In this document: piece by piece, positions 44,207 through 53,140 of the stretch
How the letters are laid out: the number at the start of each line of letters is the position of its first letter
How positions within the stretch are numbered: the stretch's first letter is position 1
Origin: Occallatibacter gabretensis
GTDB lineage: Bacteria > Acidobacteriota > Terriglobia > Terriglobales > Acidobacteriaceae
DNA length: 64,000 bases
NCBI RefSeq assembly: GCF_001449115.1
Contig: NZ_LAIJ01000010.1
Coordinates: 1 to 64,000, forward strand
Reading direction: 5' to 3'
Position numbers and translations under genes: made by a program
Notes under the pieces: generated by a model
Told to the model about the DNA's origin: nothing
The model's database searches: none
The model's input: the letters and a program-made list of their open reading frames with translations, nothing else

Positions 44207-45280
44207 TTAAGCGTGTGCGACTGCTGCCACAGGTTCCAGCTTGCCAAGGCTCGCCAACAGCTCTGCATTCAGAATCGCCGCGCCGGCCGCGCCGCGCACC
44301 GTATTGTGCGAAAGCACCGTAAACTTCCAGTCCAGGATGCCGCACGGTCTCAGCCGGCCCACCGTCACCGCCATGCCGCGTCCGCGATTGCGATCCAGCC
44401 GTGGCTGCGGCCTGTCCTCCTGCGGAGCCCACTCGATAGGTTGCTCCGGCGCCATCGGGAGCTTCTGTCCCTTGAGCGGCTGAAACTCCGCCCACGCTGC
44501 AAGAATCTCCTCGCGCGTGGCCGGCTTCTTCAGCTTGATAGAAACCGATTCCGTGTGCCCATCTTCCACCGCGACGCGATTGCAATGCGCACTCATCCGC
44601 GCCGCCAACGGCGTGACACCATGGCTTTCGAGCTTACCCAGCAGCTTCAGTGTCTCGGCCTCCATCTTTTCCTCTTCGCTCTTGATGTACGGCACTACAT
44701 TGCCCAGAATGTCCATCGAAGGCACGCCCGGATAACCTGCGCCGCTCACCGCCTGCATCGTTGTCACGAAGATCTGTTCAATGCCAAAGCGCTCCTCAAG
44801 GGGCTTCAGCGCCAGGACCAGCCCAATTGCCGAGCAGTTCGGATTCGTCACCATATAACCGCCGGATTCCTTACGCCAGGGCTGTTCTTCAATCAGGTGC
44901 AGATGCTCCGCGTTTACCTCGGGAATCACGAGTGGCACATTCGCGGCCATGCGGAAGGCGCTGGAATTCGACACCACGGCGCAGCCTGCGGCGGCAAACT
45001 TCGGCTCCATCTCCTTGGCGATGTCCGAGTCGAGCGCTGCAAAAATGATCTTCGGCGCACCGGCAGGCTCTGCAATTGAAACGCGCATTTGCGCAATGCG
45101 CTCCGGCAGCGGCGTGTCGAGACGCCACTTGGCCGCTTCACTGTACAGCTTGCCGCTCGATCGGTCACTGGCCGCAAGCCACGTGATCTCAAACCACGGG
45201 TGGTTTTCGAGAAGCTGAATAAAACGTTGGCCGACCATGCCGGTCGCGCCAAGAATACCAATTGGATATTTGGATTGCAT
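44207..45280 (-). CDS. asd: Aspartate-semialdehyde dehydrogenase
   Basis: A 357-aa enzyme reducing aspartyl phosphate to the semialdehyde used by DapA. The Rossmann loop GATGMVG is at 11-17, catalytic Cys149 in VTNPNCSAIGL and the substrate region QAVSGAGYPG follows. GGAG lies about 11 nt before ATG 45280. It heads the asd-lysC-dapB run. No lysine riboswitch is apparent in the 120-nt upstream gap. Confidence 0.95.
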   Translation of the reverse strand: MQSKYPIGILGATGMVGQRFIQLLENHPWFEITWLAASDRSSGKLYSEAAKWRLDTPLPERIAQMRVSIAEPAGAPKIIFAALDSDIAKEMEPKFAAAGCAVVSNSSAFRMAANVPLVIPEVNAEHLHLIEEQPWRKESGGYMVTNPNCSAIGLVLALKPLEERFGIEQIFVTTMQAVSGAGYPGVPSMDILGNVVPYIKSEEEKMEAETLKLLGKLESHGVTPLAARMSAHCNRVAVEDGHTESVSIKLKKPATREEILAAWAEFQPLKGQKLPMAPEQPIEWAPQEDRPQPRLDRNRGRGMAVTVGRLRPCGILDWKFTVLSHNTVRGAAGAAILNAELLASLGKLEPVAAVAHA

Positions 45281-45400
45281 GGCTGTAAACACTCCAGTGT
45301 ACAGGCAAAGCACTTTGATCCGGGAACAGCTCGCAGGGAATGGGCAACAAGGGACGCGGATGGGGAAGGGAAGACTCCGAACGGAGATGCAAAACGGGAA

Positions 45401-45712
45401 TTAGTTGCTGGCAGGCTTCACAGGATTGGAAGCACCCTCACCTGCCACCGTCGTCCATTCCCGGACGTACCAGCGTTTAACCAGACCGTTCAGCACATAG
45501 GGATCGGCCTTTGCAAATCGCTCCGCCACTTCGCTCGATTCGCCCTTGAACAACAGTATTGCCTGATCCGTCGGATTTACCAGTGCGCCCGCCATTACCA
45601 GTTCACCGGCTTCACTCGCCTTCCATGCCATATCCAGATGCACGCCGCGAAACTCGCCGCGGCGCTCCAGATAATCTGCTTCGAGCTCATAAAACAGCAG
45701 AAAGTGCTTCAT
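45401..45712 (-). CDS. YciI family protein
   Basis: A 103-aa YCII-related protein. ATG 45712 follows GAGGACAG at 8 nt. The fold is recognisable from HFLLFYELEADYLERRGEF, VMAGALVNPTDQAILLF and PYVLNGLVKRWYVREWTTV. Possibly a small dienelactone-type or stress enzyme; not characterised. It is 10 nt downstream of the isocitrate dehydrogenase gene and probably in its operon. Confidence 0.88.
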   Translation of the reverse strand: MKHFLLFYELEADYLERRGEFRGVHLDMAWKASEAGELVMAGALVNPTDQAILLFKGESSEVAERFAKADPYVLNGLVKRWYVREWTTVAGEGASNPVKPASN

Positions 45713-45722
45713 CGGTCTGTCC

Positions 45723-46727
45723 TCATTGAGCCATTGCGGCCAGTATCGCATCGGCAAACTGCGAAGTCCCTGCTGTGCCGCCCACATCGCGCGTCAGCGT
45801 CTTCTTCTCCGTGTATACCGTTTCCAGAGCCTTCTGCACTTGGTCAGCAGCGTCGCTTTCGTCCAGATGGCGCAGCATTAGAATCGACGACTGCAACAGC
45901 GCAGTCGGGTTGGCAACGTCCTTGCCGGCAATATCCGGCGCCGAGCCGTGCACTGCCTCAAAAATCGCGCAGTCCACCCCAATGTTCGCGCCGGGAACCA
46001 GGCCAAGCCCTCCTACAAACGCCGCGCAAAGATCGCTCACAATATCACCGTAGAGGTTTTCGAGCAGCAACGTGTCGTATTGATACGGATTCATCACCAG
46101 CTGCATGCAGGTGTTGTCGATAAGGTGCTCGCCATATTGAATCTCAGGAAAACCTTCTGACACCTTCCGTGCGCACTTCAAAAACAGCCCGTCGGAGAGC
46201 TTCATGATGTTCGCCTTGTGAATCGAGTGAATCTTCTTGCGCCCGTGCTTGCGTGCATAGTCAAAGGCGAACTGCGCGATGCGCGTCGAGCCTTTCTCGG
46301 TGACGATCTTCAGGCTCTCCACCACGCCGGGAACGACTTCGTGCTCAAGGCCGACGTACTCACCCTCGGTGTTTTCGCGCACAATGATCAGGTCCACGCC
46401 CGGATAGCGAGTTTCAAGGCCGGGCAGATTCTTGATAGGCCGAAAGTTCGCATACAGTTCGAACTTCTTCCGCAGGGTCACGTTGATGCTCTTGAATCCG
46501 CCGCCTATCGGCGTCGTCACCGGTCCCTTCAGCGCCACCTTGTTGCGCTCAATGGAGGCGTACAGCTCCGCTGGAATATATTCGCCGTGAATCTCGAACG
46601 CCTCTGCTCCCGCGGCAAACCGCTCCCACTCCCACTTCACGCCGGCCGCTTCCAGAATTCGCACCACCGCCTGTGTTACTTCCGGTCCAATCCCGTCTCC
46701 GGGAATCAACGTAACTTTATGCGTCAT
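45723..46727 (-). CDS. NAD-type isocitrate dehydrogenase
   Basis: A 334-aa beta-decarboxylating dehydrogenase. N-terminal VTLIPGDGIGPEV and VRENTEGEYVGLEHEVVPGV are typical of the NAD-dependent, mitochondrial-IDH-like branch; metal-binding Asp residues occur in LLLENLYGDIVSDL, with the adenine loop EAVHGSAPDIAGK. It probably converts isocitrate to 2-oxoglutarate. Isopropylmalate dehydrogenase is the nearest alternative but fits less well. The start codon overlaps the nrdR stop (ATGA). Citrate synthase is in the same window at 53901. Confidence 0.9.
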   Translation of the reverse strand: MTHKVTLIPGDGIGPEVTQAVVRILEAAGVKWEWERFAAGAEAFEIHGEYIPAELYASIERNKVALKGPVTTPIGGGFKSINVTLRKKFELYANFRPIKNLPGLETRYPGVDLIIVRENTEGEYVGLEHEVVPGVVESLKIVTEKGSTRIAQFAFDYARKHGRKKIHSIHKANIMKLSDGLFLKCARKVSEGFPEIQYGEHLIDNTCMQLVMNPYQYDTLLLENLYGDIVSDLCAAFVGGLGLVPGANIGVDCAIFEAVHGSAPDIAGKDVANPTALLQSSILMLRHLDESDAADQVQKALETVYTEKKTLTRDVGGTAGTSQFADAILAAMAQ

Positions 46728-47194
46728 TTCTTCTTCGCCTTATGTCCTTCCAGCAGTCCTTCCAGCTCTTCCTTAAACTCGCGCACGTCCTTGAAGTCCC
46801 GATACACGGATGCAAACCGGATGTATGCCACCGTATCAAGGCCCTTGAGGTGGCTCATAAGCAACTCGCCGATCTCTCGCGTCGTTCGCTCGCGCTCCGG
46901 CGAATCCACGAGAAAGCTTTCTGCGGCATCCACAATTGTTTCCAGTTTTGAGGAAGCCACCGGCCGCTTTTCGCATGCACGCAGCAGACCGCTCAGGACC
47001 TTGTGCCGGTCGAATCGCTCGCGCCGCCCGTCCTTTTTGACGACCATGTATGGAATCTCGTCGATGCGCTCATAGGTGGTAAAGCGCCGGGTACAGCGCT
47101 CGCATTCGCGCCGCCGGCGGATCGAATCCGCCTCTTTGCTCTCGCGCGAGTCGACCACCTTATCCTGAGTAAATCCGCAATAAGGACACTTCAT
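46724..47194 (-). CDS. nrdR: Transcriptional repressor NrdR
   Basis: A 156-aa repressor of ribonucleotide reductase genes. The N-terminal zinc ribbon has Cys3, Cys6, Cys31 and Cys34 (MKCPYCGF, CERCTRRFTTYER), followed by an ATP-cone domain (about 46-136: VVKKDGRRERFDRHKVLSGL). ATP/dATP binding controls its oligomerisation. Its TGA overlaps the ATG of isocitrate dehydrogenase, coupling a nucleotide-metabolism repressor to a TCA enzyme. Confidence 0.96.
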   Translation of the reverse strand: MKCPYCGFTQDKVVDSRESKEADSIRRRRECERCTRRFTTYERIDEIPYMVVKKDGRRERFDRHKVLSGLLRACEKRPVASSKLETIVDAAESFLVDSPERERTTREIGELLMSHLKGLDTVAYIRFASVYRDFKDVREFKEELEGLLEGHKAKKK

Positions 47195-47247
47195 GTTGTG
47201 TTGATTCTAAATGTTGAATTCACAGAAGAGTTGTGTCCGATGGCACT

Positions 47248-48432
47248 CTAGCTCAGGAACTCCGCAATTGACCTGACAACAGCCTGCTGTTCTTCCTCCC
47301 GGATCTCCGGAAAGATCGGAAGCGCCAGCACCTCGTGCGCGGCGCGCTCAGCTTCAGGAAAATCGCCCGCTTTGTAGCCCAGCGGTTGCAACGCCTCCTG
47401 CAGATGCAGCGGCACGGGGTAGTAAATCTCCGAGCCGATCCTGCTGGCAGTCAGAAATTCGCGCAGCGCATCGCGCTTTGCCGAGCGAATCACATATTGA
47501 TGCCACACATGCTTCGCGCCGCCTGCTTCAAACGGTAAGACGACTCCATCCCGCGGATAAGGTCCGGTCTCCACCAGTCCCGCAGCGCGAAAAAGTGCAT
47601 CGTATCTCGCGGCTACTGCCCGCCGAGCTTCATTCCAGCTGTCAATATGCTTGAGCTTTACCGAAAGCACAGCACCCTGAAAGCCATCCATGCGCGCATT
47701 CCATCCAACTTCGTCGTGATAATAGCGTCGCCGCATTCCATGCTGACGTAGCATTCGGATGCGTTCGGCAAGCTCATCGGAATTGGTAGTCACCATGCCG
47801 GCATCTCCGGCCGCGCTCAGGTTCTTCGTGGGATAAAAGCTGAAAGCAGCAGCATCGCCAAGTCCTCCAGCCTTTACGCCCTTCCACTCTGCACCCCACG
47901 CCTGCGCTGCATCCTCGATCAGCTTCAATCCATACCCATGTCTCAGGGCGTTAAAGGCGTTCCAGTCTGCGCATTGTCCATAGATATGCACCGGCAGAAT
48001 TGCCTTTACACTTGTGCCGCGCTTACTCGCCAGGACTACCTGCGCCGCGCCTGCATCGAGGTTGAAGGTGACTGGATCAATATCTGCGAGCACTGGCTTG
48101 GCTCCAGCGCGAAGAATAGCGCTGACGGAGGCGAAAAAACTGAAAGGCGTGGTAAGGACGCCTTCTCCGTGGCCAATTTCAGCTGCTGCAAGGGCCAACC
48201 ACAGGGCATCTGTGCCGGAGGAGCAACCGATGGCATGCTTCACGCCTAGCTGTTCCGCAGCGGCGACCTCAAAGGCCTCAACCGCACCGCCCAGGATGAA
48301 CTGCCGGCTATCCAGAACTCCAGTGAGCGCCTCTAGCAGTTCCTGGCGAAGCGGGGCGTACTGGCGTTCCAGGTCCAGCATTGGCACATTCAAGGCATTC
48401 TCAGTCGCCTTCATAGGTTCGCGCTCGACCAT
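47248..48432 (-). CDS. DegT/DnrJ/EryC1/StrS-type aminotransferase
   Basis: A 394-aa PLP enzyme of the sugar aminotransferase class. ATG 48432 follows GAGGAC at 4-6 nt. PLP-site features include GCSSGTDALWLALAA, the Asp in LIEDAAQAWGAEWKG and the Schiff-base Lys in FYPTKNLSAAGDAGMV. Such enzymes aminate nucleotide-linked keto sugars for surface polysaccharide. No sugar-nucleotide genes are adjacent, so the pathway is open. Confidence 0.93.
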   Translation of the reverse strand: MVEREPMKATENALNVPMLDLERQYAPLRQELLEALTGVLDSRQFILGGAVEAFEVAAAEQLGVKHAIGCSSGTDALWLALAAAEIGHGEGVLTTPFSFFASVSAILRAGAKPVLADIDPVTFNLDAGAAQVVLASKRGTSVKAILPVHIYGQCADWNAFNALRHGYGLKLIEDAAQAWGAEWKGVKAGGLGDAAAFSFYPTKNLSAAGDAGMVTTNSDELAERIRMLRQHGMRRRYYHDEVGWNARMDGFQGAVLSVKLKHIDSWNEARRAVAARYDALFRAAGLVETGPYPRDGVVLPFEAGGAKHVWHQYVIRSAKRDALREFLTASRIGSEIYYPVPLHLQEALQPLGYKAGDFPEAERAAHEVLALPIFPEIREEEQQAVVRSIAEFLS

Positions 48433-48550
48433 AAGTCCTCATTCATCCTACCAGCGGTTAGCGTAGTAAGTTCTTGCCACATAAGCCAATTGCCGTCAGT
48501 ATCCGCACCGATATGTGCAACCCCTGCCAGATTAGAACCATCCAAAACTC

Positions 48551-48556
48551 TATAAT
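48551..48556 (+). promoter_or_regulatory. Perfect -10 box upstream of hfq
   Basis: TATAAT about 120 nt upstream of the hfq start. No good -35 is visible at 16-18 nt, so this may be a weak or activator-dependent promoter. Confidence 0.4.
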
Positions 48557-48678
48557 GTTGTCATATTGCGGGAATTTCCGGCCTCGGGATTTCTGGTGCT
48601 GGCCCCGCGTCCATTTGTTTTTGTAAGTGAAGACAACAAAAGCATCACCAACCCGAAGAGGAAGCAGGAGATCGGCAC

Positions 48679-49005
48679 ATGGAGAATAAGCCGGCACAAA
48701 ATATTCAGGATACTTTCCTGAACACTGTCCGTAAGGACAAAACCCCCATCACAATTTACCTGGTCAGTGGAGTCAAGCTCACCGGCAAGATTCGCTCCTT
48801 TGACAAGTATTCCGTGCTGCTCGAAAACAACAGCCAGGAACAGTTGATCTTCAAGCACGCGATTTCGACTGTTGTGAGCAGCCGCAACGTGCTTCACACT
48901 GAGCATCGCCCGCCCGCCACCCATGCGGGTCTTGGCACTGGGCCTGCCTCGGTTTCTGTGGCTTCCCCCGCAGTCGCCGGCGGAGCCGTTGCAGTTGGCG
49001 GTTAA
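48679..49005 (+). CDS. hfq: RNA chaperone Hfq
   Basis: A 108-aa Hfq that pairs small RNAs with mRNAs. The Sm1 motif (NTVRKDKTPITIYLVSGVKL) and Sm2 motif (LIFKHAISTVV) are canonical, including the proximal-site FKHA. The C-terminal ~35 residues form a flexible Ala/Gly/Val/Pro tail (GLGTGPASVSVASPAVAGG). The 3' end overlaps the start of hflX, the usual hfq-hflX arrangement. Confidence 0.96.
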   Translation: MENKPAQNIQDTFLNTVRKDKTPITIYLVSGVKLTGKIRSFDKYSVLLENNSQEQLIFKHAISTVVSSRNVLHTEHRPPATHAGLGTGPASVSVASPAVAGGAVAVGG

Positions 49006-50422
49006 CGAGAGCAGAATCGCACTCGGCTCAACTCGCGCCGAACGCGCCATTCTGGTTGGGGTAGAGTTTACCCTCCGTTCTCGGATCAAGCGCGCCGGGG
49101 CTGATGGTGCGCGCGCGGCTTTGCGTGTGAATGAATCCGCCGATTCTACGGCGGATTCATCCCCATCATCAGGGGTTTCTGCAGTGGGCTTGGATGCCGA
49201 GGAATCCCTCGCCGAGTTCCGCGAACTTGTTCTCTCGGCCGGCGGCGAGATCGTAGCCGAGCTGATACAGAGCCGCGCTAAGCCTGACCCTGCCACGCTG
49301 ATCGGTTCAGGCAAAGTCGAAGAGATTGCCGGTATCGTAGCGTCTACAGAAGCAGATCTGGTGCTCTTCGATCACGATCTGACGCCAACGCAGCTTCGCA
49401 ATCTCGACTCTGCGCTCCCCTGCCGTGTTCTGGATCGCACGCAGCTTATTCTCGATATTTTTGCCCGCCATGCCCGCACGCGCGAGGGCCAGCTACAGGT
49501 CGAGCTTGCCCAGCTTGAATACATGCTTCCGCGCTTGACGGGACGCGGCAAGGCCATGTCACAGCTCGGCGGAGGTATCGGCACCCGCGGACCGGGTGAG
49601 ACGCAGCTTGAAATGGACCGGCGCCGTATCCAGCGCCGCATCGATCATCTAAAGCTCGACATCGAAAGCGTTCGGCGCGTTCGTCGGCAGCAGCGCCAAC
49701 GCCGCGAAGCAGTTCCGGTGCCCACGGTTGCGCTTGTTGGCTATACCAACGCCGGCAAAAGCACTCTCTTCAACCGCCTTACCGGCGCACACGTGCTTTC
49801 GTCGTCGCGGATGTTCGCCACGCTCGATCCAAAGGTTCGCGCCATCGAGCTGCCCAGCCGTCGCAAAGTCCTGCTTTCTGATACCGTTGGCTTTATCCGC
49901 AATCTGCCGCACACGTTGGTCACCAGCTTCCGCGCTACCCTTGAAGAAGTCCAGGAGGCCGAGGTCCTGCTCCACATCCGCGACGCGGCTTCGACCTACG
50001 GCGAAGAGCAGAAAGCGCAGGTTGAAAAGGTCCTGGGCGAGTTGGATTCTCTGCAGAAGCCGCGCATCGAGGTCCTCAACAAGGTTGACCTCCTCGATGC
50101 ACTGGCTCGGGATGCTCTTTCAAACCGGCTTGCATCGCACCAGGCAGTCCTCGCAGTGACTGCATCGGCCCAGACAGGCGAAGGCGCTGACGCTTTGCTG
50201 GCAGCGATCGATGAGGCCCTTCGTTCTGATCCGCTGGTCGACGCCGAGTTCCGCATCCCGCAGCACGAGGGCGCGGTCCTGGCCGCTATCGAGGCAGGCA
50301 CGGTCATCCACGCTCGTCGGTATGAAGGCAATCTTGTGTACCTCAGCGTAACTGGCTCGGCGAGCCTTGTTGGCCGTTTCCGCGCCTTTCGCATTCAAGA
50401 CCCTCAGCTCGCACGGCAGTAA
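48995..50422 (+). CDS. hflX: Ribosome-associated GTPase HflX
   Basis: A 475-aa GTPase that splits stalled 70S ribosomes. The start is probably TTG 48995, 9 nt after GGAG (48982-48985), overlapping hfq by 11 nt; ATG 48923 would overlap hfq by 83 nt. The N-terminal HflX domain (about 60-190: DPATLIGSGKVEEIAGIV, DRTQLILDIFARHARTREG) precedes the linker SQLGGGIGTRGPGETQLE and the G domain: G1 GYTNAGKST, G2/G3 DTVGFIRNLPHTL, G4 NKVD. It should be co-translated with Hfq. Confidence 0.93.
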   Translation: MAVNESRIALGSTRAERAILVGVEFTLRSRIKRAGADGARAALRVNESADSTADSSPSSGVSAVGLDAEESLAEFRELVLSAGGEIVAELIQSRAKPDPATLIGSGKVEEIAGIVASTEADLVLFDHDLTPTQLRNLDSALPCRVLDRTQLILDIFARHARTREGQLQVELAQLEYMLPRLTGRGKAMSQLGGGIGTRGPGETQLEMDRRRIQRRIDHLKLDIESVRRVRRQQRQRREAVPVPTVALVGYTNAGKSTLFNRLTGAHVLSSSRMFATLDPKVRAIELPSRRKVLLSDTVGFIRNLPHTLVTSFRATLEEVQEAEVLLHIRDAASTYGEEQKAQVEKVLGELDSLQKPRIEVLNKVDLLDALARDALSNRLASHQAVLAVTASAQTGEGADALLAAIDEALRSDPLVDAEFRIPQHEGAVLAAIEAGTVIHARRYEGNLVYLSVTGSASLVGRFRAFRIQDPQLARQ

Positions 50423-50429
50423 CGGCCGT

Positions 50430-51989
50430 CTATTTCTGAGCAGACCCAGCGGCCATTTCAGGCGCATTCGCCAGCATCTTTGCGTCCAAATCCGCCGTTC
50501 CCGTTCGCCCATTATCATTAACACGAAGCACGACCCGCACCATCTGCGTTTTGGGCGGAATATGGGCGCTTAGCTTGAATCGTACTTCCTCTTGCACCGC
50601 GTCCGGATCCGCTGCGGAAGAATGTAACTCTACCGTTTGAAAGTGCGTAGCCAGAATCTTTTTTCCGTGCGAGAGGCTCAGCATGCCCAGCACCAGGTTT
50701 GCCTGTTTTGTGCCGTTTTCTCCGGCCCAGCCTAGATGGCTCGGCTTTACGTGCAGTACAAAGTGCACCGTGCGCATATCGGACTGCCGCATTACATCGC
50801 TCACACTCAGTTCCAGTGCATGCATCGGCAGCGTCGCATCATACATGTCGATGGCGATCTGCTGTTGAGGATCAGGCGCATTCTTCGGGAGGGAAAAATA
50901 GCCGATTTTCGTAATCACGCGCAGGTTCGGGTTGCGCGTTGTAACGTGTACACTGCGGAATTTGCCATCAATGGCAGTCTGCGAGGGCCTGTAACTTAGC
51001 ATGTAGTAGCTTGTACCCTGCGCTACGGCTTCACCAATTTCCGTGGAGAGATCATTGCGGTTAAAAAATAGCGAGCCGCCGGTTTCTTTAGCAAATAGCG
51101 CAAAGTTCACATCGCCCGTAAACGGCCCATTGTTGCCGTGGTTGGCATCGCGGTCTGTCTGTTGCAGCGTCACGCCATGAGTGCTGATGACCTTCAGTTG
51201 CGGAAACACTACAAACAAGCTCACACGAGCCTCTACAAGCAGGTTCGCTGCCGCATGCACATACTGGGCCCAGCCATCCAGGATCGTTCCATAAGCAGCC
51301 CGGTTCAGGTTCGGACCGCCGCGTCCCAGCCAGAGCACATTCTTGCGTCCCGGCACGCCGCGGTTCTGCACTGCAATCTGTTTCAGGTTGTCAATCGACT
51401 GCCGCGCCCGCTCGCCGTCAAAGTCGCTCTTTGCAAACTTGAACGCATTCGCCGGAGGCACATGATCTACGGCAAAAATCAGATCATCGCGGTTTCGCGT
51501 ATATCCCTGCACCATCTCCAGAGACGTGTTGGTCGCCACCAGTATCTCCGCCGGAGTTGGCAGCGTAGCGGGTTGCGTGGCAAGGTAATCGTGCGCCGCT
51601 TTCTGGAGAAGCGTGAACTCATCTACGCTGTCATTCAACTGATCCAGCACCAGGATGGTCGTCGGCGCCTTGCTCAACCCGCTCTCATCATCGCCATTCG
51701 CCACATGCTCCTGCGGCGCCTCAAACGAGAATATCGTCTGCGGTTGCTTCTCTTCCGTAATTGAAAAGTCATCCTTCGTCAGCCCGGTAGTCACCGGATG
51801 CCCGCTCTTATCCAGAACAGTCACATCCAGAATTACAAGGGACGTCGTCAGCCGTAATGAAGGCGTGCTGTCTGTGTTGCCTTGCTGCGCCAAGCATTGA
51901 GCGGCATTAAAAATCGCGAGCGCGCATGCGCAAATCGAGGTCAACTGGCCTCTTGAGGATTTACCTCTCCGCATTCGTATCCTATTCAT
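50430..51989 (-). CDS. Secreted protein with VWFA-related Acidobacterial domain
   Basis: A 519-aa exported protein. ATG 51989 gives a signal peptide (ending QCLAQQ); ATG 51974 is an alternative. The domain opens with TTSLVILDVTVLDKSGHPVT and FSITEEKQPQTIFSF, then the VWA-like core starting TTILVLDQLNDSVDE and ending with LFFNRNDLSTEIGEAVAQGT and SYYMLSYRP. This family is characteristic of Acidobacteria and expanded there; the function is unknown, possibly adhesion or protein capture. It converges on hflX with a 7-bp gap and is divergent from the NUDIX gene. Confidence 0.9.
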   Translation of the reverse strand: MNRIRMRRGKSSRGQLTSICACALAIFNAAQCLAQQGNTDSTPSLRLTTSLVILDVTVLDKSGHPVTTGLTKDDFSITEEKQPQTIFSFEAPQEHVANGDDESGLSKAPTTILVLDQLNDSVDEFTLLQKAAHDYLATQPATLPTPAEILVATNTSLEMVQGYTRNRDDLIFAVDHVPPANAFKFAKSDFDGERARQSIDNLKQIAVQNRGVPGRKNVLWLGRGGPNLNRAAYGTILDGWAQYVHAAANLLVEARVSLFVVFPQLKVISTHGVTLQQTDRDANHGNNGPFTGDVNFALFAKETGGSLFFNRNDLSTEIGEAVAQGTSYYMLSYRPSQTAIDGKFRSVHVTTRNPNLRVITKIGYFSLPKNAPDPQQQIAIDMYDATLPMHALELSVSDVMRQSDMRTVHFVLHVKPSHLGWAGENGTKQANLVLGMLSLSHGKKILATHFQTVELHSSAADPDAVQEEVRFKLSAHIPPKTQMVRVVLRVNDNGRTGTADLDAKMLANAPEMAAGSAQK

Positions 51990-52071
51990 GGAGCCTGATG
52001 GGTTCATTGTCGCAGATGGTTACGCAGGAAATCGACGTCTGGTTCCTTGCCTGTCATGTCACACTATCTTC

Positions 52072-52656
52072 GTGACTGAGAAGAACGCCGCCCCCGACTC
52101 CATCACCACTGTCTCGTCTCGCGAAGTCTACCGCAACCACTGGATGCGCCTCCGCGAAGACGAGATCCTGCGTTCAAACGGTAAGCCTGGCATCTATGGC
52201 GTTGTCGAGAAGGACGATGCCGCCATCATCATCCCCATTGACTCGGGCAATATCTGGCTCGTCGAGCAGTACCGTTACACGATTCAGGAACGCGCCCTTG
52301 AGCTGCCGCAAGGTGGTTGGGAGATGGAGGTCGAAAATCCTGAAGAGCTGGCTCGCGGCGAGCTCAAGGAAGAACTCGGCCTGGACGCCGACTCTATGAC
52401 TTACCTCGGCTGGAACTGGATTGCGTATGGCTTCTGCCGCCAAAAGCATCATGTCTTTCTTGCCACAGGCCTTACTGCAACGGAGACGGACCCTGATGAT
52501 GAGGAACATGACCTCGTAGTCCGTTCCATGCCCATCGCTGAATTCGAGCAGAAGATTCTCGATGGCATCATTCGCGACAACTGCACTATGGCCGCGTGGG
52601 CCATGTATCTTCTCTGGAAGGCGAAGCCGGAAGTTTTACGCCAGAGCGAATCTTGA
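52072..52656 (+). CDS. NUDIX hydrolase, ADP-sugar pyrophosphatase-like
   Basis: A 194-aa Mg-dependent pyrophosphohydrolase. The Nudix box GGWEMEVENPEELARGEL continuing KEELGL is complete. Residues before it (VSSREVYRNHWMRLREDEIL, AAIIIPIDSGNIWLVEQYRY) fit the ADP-ribose/ADP-sugar branch, so it likely cleaves ADP-ribose or a nucleotide sugar. GTG 52072 is my preferred start because homology begins shortly after; ATG 51988 would overlap the divergent gene's start. Neither has a clear Shine-Dalgarno. Confidence 0.87.
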   Translation: MTEKNAAPDSITTVSSREVYRNHWMRLREDEILRSNGKPGIYGVVEKDDAAIIIPIDSGNIWLVEQYRYTIQERALELPQGGWEMEVENPEELARGELKEELGLDADSMTYLGWNWIAYGFCRQKHHVFLATGLTATETDPDDEEHDLVVRSMPIAEFEQKILDGIIRDNCTMAAWAMYLLWKAKPEVLRQSES

Positions 52657-52766
52657 GCACGTGCATCCCTTGAGATTGGGGGTAAGGTTTCCGCGCCAGA
52701 TTTCTGCCCGGCGAGCGATCGCATTCTCCGCACGAACTTCTCCCGCGGTATGTGTCTCCCGCAGGG

Positions 52767-52940
52767 ATACAGAATTACAGAATCTGTGGTCTGTAAGGGG
52801 GTGGGGTACATTTCAGCCTGAACTTACAGATTTACAGAATCTGTGGAGATGAACCGGTACGGGAGGGAGCTATCCGTTTCTTTTTCAGCGATTTAAGCTC
52901 CACAAGGCTTACAGAGTTACATATTTACAGAATCTGTACG
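52767..52940. repeat. TTACAGA iteron clusters of copy B
   Basis: Cluster 1 begins ATACAGAATTACAGAATC; cluster 2 has TTACAGAT-TTACAGAA-TCTGTGG; cluster 3 has TTACAGAG, TTACATAT, TTACAGAA, TCTGTACG at exact 8-bp steps from 52909. Each ends in an inverted TCTGT, making ACAGAATCTGT the shared palindrome. Confidence 0.8.
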
Positions 52941-53102
52941 CCGCGATTATGTGCATTTTCTGCGATTTTAGTTTTGTAAGTTGATAATTTCATGAGACTT
53001 GAAAAGCAGAAATTGAGAAAAAAAAGGGTGCATAAATGCGGTTTTAAACGCCACTTTGAACTCCAATCATGCTGAAATGCTGCTGGTGCGGTCGAACATG
53101 CG

Positions 53103-53140
53103 AAGGCCGGAGTCCGTGAAGGACTCGGGCCGCTTTTTCT
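53103..53140 (+). terminator. Hairpin with T run in element B
   Basis: GGCCGGAGTCC, loop GTGAA, GGACTCGGGCC (one mismatch) then GCTTTTTCT. It is terminator-like on the + strand, but no + strand gene lies just upstream. Confidence 0.6.

Noticed and set aside
42832..45079. Two long open frames (383 and 456 codons) antisense to lysC and asd
   Set aside because: Both are Arg/His/Ser-rich without any motif and lie opposite clearly conserved enzymes.
45281..45400. Lysine riboswitch upstream of asd-lysC-dapB
   Set aside because: The 120-nt gap is too short and lacks the conserved multi-helix junction sequence.
52767..52940. Possible CRISPR array from the TTACAGA repeats
   Set aside because: Repeat unit is 8 bp with no unique spacers and no cas genes nearby; the pattern fits iterons instead.
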